NCBI GenBank assembly: GCA_020026035.1
Contig: JAHHRC010000043.1
Location: 1-11,671 of the forward strand
DNA: 11,671 bases
Reading direction: 5' to 3'
From: Erysipelotrichaceae bacterium
GTDB lineage: Bacteria > Bacillota_I > Bacilli_A > Erysipelotrichales > Erysipelotrichaceae
This document shows, one piece after another, positions 6,496 through 11,671 of the stretch. The notes under the pieces were generated by a model, which searched no databases, had not been told where the DNA came from, and was given only the letters and a program-made list of their open reading frames with translations. The position numbers and the translations under genes were made by a program. Every line of letters begins with the position of its first letter. Position 1 is the stretch's first letter.

Positions 6496-7275
6496 ATGAA
6501 AAAGTTTATTTGTTTAGCACTTGCTGGTGTACTATCTTTAGCAGGTTGTAACTCCGCTTCAAATGAAGCAGCTACACCTACAGAAGAAAGCAAAGAACCA
6601 ACAATGGAAGTTGCAGAAGACGCAGCTAGCTACATGGTCGGAGTAGGGGCTTCCGAACACAACAAGGTGGAAGACTTCAAAGATGCAGACCATCCAGGAA
6701 AGCTATCTTTAAGCACAACTGTTGCGACTGTCGCAGTCGACAGCAACGACATCATCCAATTCGTTCAACTTGATACATTCAAGGCTGACAAAAAATTTGA
6801 TGACAAGGGTATGCTTGATGAAGACGTTGCAGAAACAAACGACCTAAAGTCTAAGAAAGAACTAGGCGATAACTACGGTATGCGTGCTGCTTCAGAAATC
6901 GGAAAAGAATGGTATGAACAAGCTGAAGCATTCGAACAATTTGCTGTAGGTAAAAACATCAACGACCTACTTGAAGGCAAATTAAGTGAAGATGAAGACC
7001 TTAAGGCTTCTTGCACAATGAATGTCGATGGCTTCGTATATGCATTAATGGCTGCTTACCACACTGCACAACCATTTGATGGTTCATTAGACAGTCTAAA
7101 ACTAGTTGTAGAACCTACATTCTCTGCAAAGAGTGCGGATGGGGATACAAATGGTACAATGTCTCTTTATGTTTCTTACAAGGTAGAAGCAAATGGGGAA
7201 GACGTTGCGGCTGGATCACACGATGGATTCGCTGAATTCACAAGCAAAGGCACTGTTCTAGAACTTGCTGAATAA
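6496..7275 (+). CDS. Secreted acidic lipoprotein of unknown function
   Basis: 259 residues with a classical lipoprotein signal: MKK, a hydrophobic core, and lipobox LAGC with Cys18 as the lipidated residue, so it should be anchored on the outer face of the membrane. The linker after Cys18 is rich in Glu, Thr, Ser and Pro. The remainder looks globular and very acidic, with a single arginine (130). Its most distinctive stretch is KSKKELGDNYGMR followed by IGKEWYEQAEAFEQFAVGK (about 118-153). I have a vague memory of this pattern in secreted proteins of anaerobic Firmicutes, some annotated near FMN-binding proteins, but cannot confirm it, and no SGAT flavinylation motif is seen. AAGGAGG lies 5 bases before the start. 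It is monocistronic with its own strong promoter and terminator. Codon use resembles that of pflB, suggesting abundant product. Confidence 0.85.
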   Translation: MKKFICLALAGVLSLAGCNSASNEAATPTEESKEPTMEVAEDAASYMVGVGASEHNKVEDFKDADHPGKLSLSTTVATVAVDSNDIIQFVQLDTFKADKKFDDKGMLDEDVAETNDLKSKKELGDNYGMRAASEIGKEWYEQAEAFEQFAVGKNINDLLEGKLSEDEDLKASCTMNVDGFVYALMAAYHTAQPFDGSLDSLKLVVEPTFSAKSADGDTNGTMSLYVSYKVEANGEDVAAGSHDGFAEFTSKGTVLELAE

Positions 7276-7281
7276 GCTCTT

Positions 7282-7311
7282 GGATAGAGAGAAAATCTCT
7301 ATCCTTTTTTT
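7282..7311 (+). terminator. Intrinsic terminator of the lipoprotein gene
   Basis: GGATAGAGA (7282-7290) pairs perfectly with TCTCTATCC (7296-7304) around loop GAAAA, followed by seven T. It makes the lipoprotein gene a single-gene transcript. Confidence 0.92.
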
Positions 7312-7409
7312 CTTGTTTGCATTGTGAAATATTGCTCATCGTACCTTATAAATGCGCATAAAAAGTCGTTATTTACGTGTATTCATCGCCTTTCAAAGAC
7401 AATTTATCA

Positions 7410-7438
7410 TTGACAACAGACGTCATGGACAGTAGAAT
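7410..7438 (+). promoter_or_regulatory. Promoter of the rpmH-rnpA-yidC-jag operon
   Basis: Consensus TTGACA (7410-7415), exactly 17 bases, then TAGAAT (7433-7438): a strong housekeeping promoter with an expected start near 7445. The leader carries an inverted repeat AATTGT-TCTA-ACAATT (7447-7462) before the ribosome binding site. The stretch 7312-7409 upstream holds no gene and no other clear element. Confidence 0.88.
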
Positions 7439-7484
7439 ATAAAGGCAATTGTTCTAACAATTAGAAAAAGATGGAGGTGGCATG

Positions 7485-7619
7485 ATGAAAAGAACATACC
7501 AGCCAAGCAAGAGAAAACAAAAAACGACCCACGGATTTAGAGCCCGCATGAGCACGGTCGGCGGTCGTAAAGTCTTAGCTAGACGCAGACGTAAAGGTAG
7601 AAAAGTACTTTCTGCTTAA
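7485..7619 (+). CDS. rpmH: Large ribosomal subunit protein bL34
   Basis: A 44-residue, highly basic protein with the full bL34 pattern: MKRTYQPSKRK, then HGFRARMSTVGGRKVLARRRRKG and ending LSA. It is a structural protein of the 50S subunit. Tandem ATGs at 7482 and 7485 are both in frame; GGAGG at 7473-7477 is 4 bases from the first and 7 from the second, and the family N-terminus MKRT favours 7485. It is first in the rpmH-rnpA-yidC-jag cluster and has a consensus promoter. dnaA, which stands divergently next to rpmH in many Firmicutes, is not here; pflB and a lipoprotein gene lie upstream instead. Confidence 0.97.
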   Translation: MKRTYQPSKRKQKTTHGFRARMSTVGGRKVLARRRRKGRKVLSA

Positions 7620-7622
7620 GGT

Positions 7623-7649
7623 AAAAGCCACCGTTTGGTGGTTTTTTTT
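7623..7649 (+). terminator. Terminator-like hairpin between rpmH and rnpA
   Basis: AAAAGCCACC (7623-7632) pairs with GGTGGTTTTT (7637-7646) around loop GTTT, with one G-U pair, and the T run continues to 7649. It has the form of an intrinsic terminator inside the operon. No promoter is visible between it and rnpA, so it probably lets only part of the transcripts continue, lowering rnpA-yidC-jag output relative to rpmH. Confidence 0.75.
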
Positions 7650-7663
7650 CAATACATTTGATT

Positions 7664-7996
7664 ATGAAAGTTAGAAACAGAGTTAAAAAAGCACAAGATT
7701 TTCAGAAATTAATTCGTACTGGTAAGAAGTTCGCAAATCCTTCTTTTGTCTTTTATTATAAGGAAAAAGAAAACGAACAAGCGCGTGTAGGAATTTCAAT
7801 TTCCAAAAAAATCGGTCATGCCGTAGAACGAAACCTCTACAAACGCCAAGTTCGCATGATGTGTCAAGAAGTGATTGATTTCGATGCCTTTCCATATGAC
7901 ATCATCTTAATCATTCGTTTCGGTTATAAAGGGCTCAATTATGCCGAAAATAAAAAGAACTTGGAAAAACTAGTTCAAAAGTCTAAAATAAAATAG
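7664..7996 (+). CDS. rnpA: RNase P protein component
   Basis: 110 residues (usual about 110-125). It is the basic protein subunit that, with the RNase P RNA, matures the 5' ends of tRNAs. Visible: the MKVRNRVKKAQDFQKLI N-terminus, KKFANPSFVFYY, VGISISKKIGHAVERN, and the RNR-motif region, which reads RNLYKRQVR (56-64), with Leu58 where many homologues have Arg or Lys. The frame is open to a TTG at 7658, but ATG at 7664 gives the usual N-terminus. No Shine-Dalgarno sequence is visible before either; the preceding bases are the U-tract of the rpmH hairpin plus AATACATTTGATT, so initiation looks weak or unusual. It follows rpmH and precedes yidC by 23 bases. Confidence 0.94.
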   Translation: MKVRNRVKKAQDFQKLIRTGKKFANPSFVFYYKEKENEQARVGISISKKIGHAVERNLYKRQVRMMCQEVIDFDAFPYDIILIIRFGYKGLNYAENKKNLEKLVQKSKIK

Positions 7997-8019
7997 ACTA
8001 GAACACGATAGGAGAAACT

Positions 8020-8904
8020 ATGAAAAAGTTATCAACGAAAAAGATCCTACTTCTAACCGCAATTCTATTTATTGCCGTTAACACAGCAGGATGTAAAGTT
8101 CCTACAAATCCAGATGGTTCCATCAAGGTCATCACAATGGCAACCGGATTTAAAGAACTCATGGCAGATGAAAGCTGGTTCTCAGCGATCTTCGTTTGGC
8201 CAATGGCACAATTCTTAAATAAATTTGGCCCACAAATCGGTGTCGTATGGGCAATTGCCATTCTTACTTTATTAGTAAATGCGATTCTATTATCCTTTAC
8301 ACTTAAGTCCACAATGGCAACACAACAAATGCAACTACTACAACCAGAAATGGAAAAGATTCAACGCAAATACGAAGGTCGCGATGATCAAGCTTCTAAG
8401 ATGAAGCAAGCACAAGAAATGCAAGCTTTGTATAAGAAGTATGATGTCAATCCATTCTCTATGATGGCTGTTCAATTCGTACAATTCCCAGTCATTATCG
8501 CTATGTACCAAGCAGTTCAAAGATCCATTGAAGTAAAGCAAGGTTCTGTGATGGGATTATCTCTAGAAATGAGTCCATTACACGGAATTCAAGCAGGACT
8601 ATTTGGTTACTTAGTTCTATTTGCAATCATGGCAGCGACACAATATATCTCGATGAACCTTCCAATGCACTTTGCAAAGAAACGTGCTGAAAAAGAAGCA
8701 GCGAAACATCATAAGAAGGTTGAATCTTCCAACAATAAGCAACAAAAGATCATGCAATACTACATGTTAGCGATGATTATGGTCTTTGGGGCAATCATGC
8801 CAGCTGCGATGACTATCTACTGGATCTTCTTCAGCTTAGTAAACATCGCAAAGACATTCATTACCCAATCTATGATTGATAAAAAAGCAAACGAAAGGAT
8901 GTAA
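8020..8904 (+). CDS. yidC: YidC/SpoIIIJ-type membrane protein insertase
   Basis: 294 residues, typical of the short Gram-positive YidC/Oxa1 form. It inserts and folds membrane proteins, alone or with the Sec translocon. It begins with a signal peptide and a lipobox-like NTAGC (Cys25; the -3 residue is Thr, not the usual Leu). Membrane segments lie at about 72-93, 145-165, 188-212 and 245-280 (the last probably two), with the amphipathic cytoplasmic hairpin (about 96-141, MQLLQPEMEKIQRKYEG) between the first two and a charged loop KKRAEKEAAKHHKK (about 220-233). The conserved arginine of the hydrophilic groove (Arg73 of B. subtilis SpoIIIJ, Arg366 of E. coli) aligns with Asn87 here (ILTLLVNAILLSF). 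AGGAG is 5 bases before the ATG. The next gene, jag, starts 5 bases after its stop. Confidence 0.96.
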   Translation: MKKLSTKKILLLTAILFIAVNTAGCKVPTNPDGSIKVITMATGFKELMADESWFSAIFVWPMAQFLNKFGPQIGVVWAIAILTLLVNAILLSFTLKSTMATQQMQLLQPEMEKIQRKYEGRDDQASKMKQAQEMQALYKKYDVNPFSMMAVQFVQFPVIIAMYQAVQRSIEVKQGSVMGLSLEMSPLHGIQAGLFGYLVLFAIMAATQYISMNLPMHFAKKRAEKEAAKHHKKVESSNNKQQKIMQYYMLAMIMVFGAIMPAAMTIYWIFFSLVNIAKTFITQSMIDKKANERM

Positions 8905-8909
8905 TTTCT

Positions 8910-9542
8910 ATGAAAAACTATTCCGGTAAAACTCTTGAAGAACTTCTTAAAACAGCAGCCGAAGAAAAAGGTTGTGAAGTTGAAGATCTCACTTACTTCC
9001 TAACCGAAGAAAAGAGTGGCTTCTTAGGTATTGGCGCATGCGTAAAGGCAGACGTTTACTGCAAAGAAGACATTAAAGAATTCATCTTTGATTACCTTGG
9101 AAATTACTTCATGGGAATTGATTTAGACATTGAAGTAGCTCTAGAAGACAATGAAGATGGCTTCATTGTGAATCTAAACGCTGAAAACAATGCCGTTCTA
9201 ATTGGTAAACAAGGTAGAACTCTAAACGCCTTCAATACTGTAGTTCGTTCCGCTTTAAGCAACGAATTCAGAAAACGCATCGATATCCTAATCGATGTAA
9301 ACAACTACAAACAAGATCGTTACCGTCACACCGAAGCCTTCGGTAAGCGCATTGCAAAACAAGTTCTTAAGTCTCACGTAGACGTTGAACTAGATCCAAT
9401 GCCAAGTGATGAACGTAAAGCAATTCACCGTGTACTAAACACATGGGATCACATTCGTACCGTTTCCAAGGGTGAAGGTGCCGCAAGACACTTATGCATC
9501 CAATACGTGGAAGACAAAAACGAAGAAGAAGTAAGCGAATAA
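8910..9542 (+). CDS. jag: RNA-binding protein Jag (KhpB/EloR)
   Basis: 210 residues with the standard three parts: Jag_N domain (about 3-50, SGKTLEELLKTAAEEKG and SGFLGIG), a type II KH domain (about 75-133) with the GKQG nucleic-acid loop at 99-102, and an R3H domain (about 136-200) with Arg169-x3-His173. Related proteins bind RNA and, in Streptococcus, work with KhpA in control of cell elongation; that role here is by family. The start has AAAGGA inside the end of yidC, spaced 10 bases. It is last in the operon and ends in a hairpin shared with a convergent gene. The glutamate-rich C-terminus (DKNEEEVSE) is slightly longer than the R3H fold needs. Confidence 0.95.
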   Translation: MKNYSGKTLEELLKTAAEEKGCEVEDLTYFLTEEKSGFLGIGACVKADVYCKEDIKEFIFDYLGNYFMGIDLDIEVALEDNEDGFIVNLNAENNAVLIGKQGRTLNAFNTVVRSALSNEFRKRIDILIDVNNYKQDRYRHTEAFGKRIAKQVLKSHVDVELDPMPSDERKAIHRVLNTWDHIRTVSKGEGAARHLCIQYVEDKNEEEVSE

Positions 9543-9546
9543 GAAA

Positions 9547-9580
9547 AGAAATGCAGACGAACAATCTGCATTTTTCTTTT
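9547..9580. terminator. Bidirectional terminator between jag and the convergent operon
   Basis: AAATGCAGA (9549-9557) pairs with TCTGCATTT (9565-9573) around a seven-base loop. On the plus strand it is followed by TTTTTCTTTT, on the minus strand by TTTCTTTTCTT. The two genes' stop codons end only 36 bases apart, so one hairpin can serve both. Confidence 0.82.
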
Positions 9581-10640
9581 ACCTATTTGGATTTAATTCA
9601 CTATTCACTCCAAGTGATGCCATCTTCATAATACCTTCGTCTTTCATTAAGGTAAGCTGATACCCACCTGACCACATCCGACTCACTTCATCACTTCCGG
9701 TATAGTAACCAAACGTCGTATTCGCAATTGCTGTATTCGGACTTTGACTTATAATCGTACCAACTTCCAACGAGTCATAATACGATTCATCATAGTCTGT
9801 AAACCAATCTGTCTGTACCGTCTTTAAACGATCCTGTAACTCACTTCCCGCAACAATATACTCAATCACATCTACCTTACTCACTTCACGACTTGGCATA
9901 CCAGATAATCGCTTTGTATACATCTCAAACATCTTTGTATAGGCTTCATCGTTCACAATCTCACCAACATAATAGGTATTAGACGTAACCGACTTAATTG
10001 ACCCATACGCATGCATCAAATCACCAACAACACCAATTCGTGGTTCTTCGAAAGCATTCTCAATGACATATTGGTTCACAATCGGAGCTTCTTCATCTTT
10101 ATTTACGCCAACAAAGTTACTCGCAATCACTTCTTTCTCTTTGATGAAACGTTCATCCACTACCATTCCATTCACTGTAGGGTTCACACCAATTGGTGAT
10201 TCAATGACATAATCCGTACCATCATTAAATACGGTAGCACAGACCCATTTTCCATGATCTACTTCCTGAATGGATAGCGAACAAATCTTTTCATCTTCAT
10301 AAATCAAATCATACCGCAATGTACCATAATACATCTTTTCAATATAGCAAAGCTTACTAAGATCTACATCCTCAAAGATTTCTTTTAATTTCAAACAATA
10401 CGCTTCTTTCTCATTGTAGTTACTTTGAATCAATAACGAATCTTCATATAAGCTTGTATAGTCTTTCTTAGTAAGACATTCAATATAGCGTTGAACAGCT
10501 AAATCACTGGTGCGACAATCTTTTAATTCTAAGTTACTTACAGGCTTTTGAAGTCCGTACAAACAAATTCCACAACACACAAGTACAATACTACCAACAA
10601 GCAAACATGCTTGTTTCATTGTCATTTGTTTATTCATCAT
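9579..10640 (-). CDS. Membrane-anchored exported protein of unknown function
   Basis: 353 residues that I do not recognise. An N-terminal hydrophobic helix (about 10-30, with Cys12, 22, 23 and 26) acts as an uncleaved anchor or signal; the residues before each Cys do not form a lipobox. The rest is acidic and soluble, probably outside the cell. Residues about 40-150 (DLAVQRYIECLTKKDYTSLYEDSL and on) look like an alpha+beta, possibly NTF2-like fold; the part from 150 on has many Tyr, Ser, Thr and Val and looks beta-rich. No catalytic motif is seen. Tandem ATGs stand at 10640 and 10637, with AGGAGG about 6 bases before the first. Its start overlaps the end of the phosphodiester glycosidase gene by 11 bases, so the two are one operon and probably act together at the cell surface. 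Confidence 0.72.
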   Translation of the reverse strand: MMNKQMTMKQACLLVGSIVLVCCGICLYGLQKPVSNLELKDCRTSDLAVQRYIECLTKKDYTSLYEDSLLIQSNYNEKEAYCLKLKEIFEDVDLSKLCYIEKMYYGTLRYDLIYEDEKICSLSIQEVDHGKWVCATVFNDGTDYVIESPIGVNPTVNGMVVDERFIKEKEVIASNFVGVNKDEEAPIVNQYVIENAFEEPRIGVVGDLMHAYGSIKSVTSNTYYVGEIVNDEAYTKMFEMYTKRLSGMPSREVSKVDVIEYIVAGSELQDRLKTVQTDWFTDYDESYYDSLEVGTIISQSPNTAIANTTFGYYTGSDEVSRMWSGGYQLTLMKDEGIMKMASLGVNSELNPNR

Positions 10641-11496
10641 AGCTTCCCTCCTTGACTAAGAAGACTGTAGGTAAGTTACGAGACCCTCTCATCGACACCG
10701 TTTGATTCACATACTCTCCCTTATAAATCATTGCCGTAGAATTTCCACCATCTAGGTTTCCAGCATACTTACATCCTTGCTTGTTAAACTCTTCAATCAT
10801 ATCTTCATACAAAGCTCCAAAGGAAGTCGGAACTCTTCCATCAATGGTCATAAGAATAATACTTCCATCTTCTCTTTGCCCAATCGCAGATCTTGGATTC
10901 AGATACTTTAGTGTACTTGTATCTTCAATTGGTTGAACTTCATAGTTTTGAATGAGAGTAGGTCCAAAGGTAATCGCATCTTTGACATTCCACTCTAACA
11001 ATTCATTCCCCGTAGCACTTCCACAAAGAAGTTGTTGGTTTTCATCAAAGGCAATGTATGGCATATACTTATTTAAATCTCCATACACGTATTCCCCATC
11101 CTTGATAACAATTCCCCAAGGCTTACTTCCATCACCATTCATATCTTCATCGACAAATCCACCCGCATTGATTGCCCCAACCGCATGGTACAGGTCTACA
11201 TACTCCATAATCGATGGTGCAGTTTTTCCTTCCAATAACCCTGGATTTATTCCAATAGAAATGTCAGATGGATTTTTAATAATCATTAATTTTCCTTCAT
11301 AGGTAGATCCATGAAAGGGAATCAATTCAATATCCTCTTGATGTTCTAAAACACCTTTGCCTTGATATTGGTTTAAAACAATGGTTGGTTTTCGGTGCGT
11401 CATTATATACTTATACCCTATACTAAAAATACAAATGACTACTACACACGCAAGTATCACTTTTTTGAATCCAATCATCTCTTTTTTCGATGTCAT
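10630..11496 (-). CDS. Membrane-anchored phosphodiester glycosidase (NAGPA/DUF2233 family)
   Basis: 288 residues: an N-terminal membrane helix (about 12-31), then one NAGPA-type domain outside the cell. Family marks in order: GAINAGGF (107-114), a DMNGDG Asp-rich turn (118-123), GPTLI (178-182), PRSAIGQREDG (201-211) with TIDGR (217-221), NLDGGNSTAM (247-256) and SRNLPT (272-277). The family is named after the enzyme that uncovers mannose 6-phosphate by removing N-acetylglucosamine from a phosphodiester; bacterial members are thought to act on wall or exopolysaccharide glycans. The target here is unknown. GGAGGAG about 10 bases upstream supports ATG 11496. It is first of a two-gene minus-strand operon with the unknown exported protein. 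Confidence 0.88.
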   Translation of the reverse strand: MTSKKEMIGFKKVILACVVVICIFSIGYKYIMTHRKPTIVLNQYQGKGVLEHQEDIELIPFHGSTYEGKLMIIKNPSDISIGINPGLLEGKTAPSIMEYVDLYHAVGAINAGGFVDEDMNGDGSKPWGIVIKDGEYVYGDLNKYMPYIAFDENQQLLCGSATGNELLEWNVKDAITFGPTLIQNYEVQPIEDTSTLKYLNPRSAIGQREDGSIILMTIDGRVPTSFGALYEDMIEEFNKQGCKYAGNLDGGNSTAMIYKGEYVNQTVSMRGSRNLPTVFLVKEGSYDE

Positions 11497-11597
11497 ATGA
11501 TATTTACTCCTCCTTTACAATAAGACTTCCTATTTTAAATAACCATACAATCATTCACAGTAGTTATGGGTATTTAACTTAACTTTTTTCATCTTAA

Positions 11598-11603
11598 ATT
11601 ATA
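11598..11603 (-). promoter_or_regulatory. -10 candidate for the phosphodiester glycosidase operon
   Basis: On the minus strand this is TATAAT preceded by TTTG, with an expected start near 11591 and a leader of about 95 bases. No -35 consensus is found at 16-18 bases; instead a run of twelve A (minus strand of 11624-11635) occupies about -33 to -44, flanked by two AGTACT palindromes. The remaining stretch to the right edge (11651-11671) shows no gene. Confidence 0.5.
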
Positions 11604-11671
11604 CAAATAAATCGCCAGTACTGTTTTTTTTTTTTGAACATTTAGTACTATATATGTGGTTAGAGCTAGTT

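Noticed and set aside
6496..7275. Calling the lipoprotein an FMN-binding electron-transfer protein
   Set aside because: No SGAT flavinylation motif or other flavin-binding signature can be seen; the resemblance is only to my memory of neighbouring annotations.
7312..7409. Possible origin of replication or second promoter before rpmH
   Set aside because: No DnaA box (TTATNCACA) was found on either strand; TTATTTACG and similar have too many mismatches. TTGTGA with TATAAA at 19 bases is too weak to call.
10546..10611. Lipoprotein signal in the unknown exported protein
   Set aside because: The cysteines in the helix (12, 22, 23, 26) are preceded by residues that do not fit a lipobox, so it is treated as a membrane anchor.
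10952..11302. Plus-strand open frame of 116 codons inside the phosphodiester glycosidase gene
   Set aside because: It is antisense to a gene with clear family motifs, has no ribosome site, and its translation resembles no protein; likewise the antisense frames in pflB, yidC, jag, rnpA and pth.
11551..11592. Short minus-strand frame of 13 codons (starting MKKVKLNTH) in the leader of the glycosidase operon, possible leader peptide
   Set aside because: Its ATG falls at the predicted transcript start with no ribosome site, and no attenuator hairpin follows.

Overview
The window reads as chromosomal DNA of a low-GC, Gram-positive, anaerobic or fermentative bacterium. Evidence: strong AGGAGG-type ribosome binding sites, TATAAT/TTGACA promoters, T-tailed hairpin terminators, a Firmicutes-type rpmH-rnpA-yidC-jag cluster, a YidC with a lipoprotein-type signal, and an oxygen-sensitive pyruvate formate-lyase (PFL) pair. 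The lineage is probably a Firmicutes group such as Erysipelotrichia. That placement is an impression from protein style, not a proof. No tRNA, rRNA, CRISPR, IS element or phage gene was seen.

Layout. (1) 1-938 (-): the N-terminal 312 residues of a C69-family dipeptidase, cut by the window edge, with its own extended -10 promoter. (2) 998-2367 (-): a two-gene unit, a membrane-anchored helical protein of unknown function translationally coupled (ATGA overlap) to pth, closed by a terminator that starts inside pth. (3) 2491-6382 (+): a Crp/Fnr regulator with an Fnr-type recognition helix but none of the known Fe-S cysteine clusters, then pflA and pflB. Perfect TTGAT-N4-ATCAA palindromes lie before pflA and between pflA and pflB. 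(4) 6427-7311 (+): a monocistronic lipoprotein gene with a strong promoter and a hairpin in its leader. (5) 7410-9580 (+): rpmH, rnpA, yidC and jag/khpB, with an internal terminator-like hairpin after rpmH. (6) 9579-11496 (-), convergent with jag: a membrane-anchored phosphodiester glycosidase (NAGPA/DUF2233) gene overlapping the gene of an unrecognised membrane-anchored exported protein.

How the parts work together. The regulator and the two pfl genes form a plausible anaerobic pyruvate-fermentation module: PflA installs the glycyl radical in PflB, and the upstream regulator is the obvious candidate to bind the two Fnr boxes. The rpmH cluster supplies ribosomal protein bL34, the RNase P protein, a membrane insertase and its usual RNA-binding neighbour. 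The NAGPA pair probably acts on cell-surface glycan.

Most of the window is housekeeping. The parts worth a second look are the Fnr-like circuit with an unexplained sensor, the lipoprotein, the NAGPA pair with its unusual promoter region, and substitutions at normally conserved positions in YidC and Pth.
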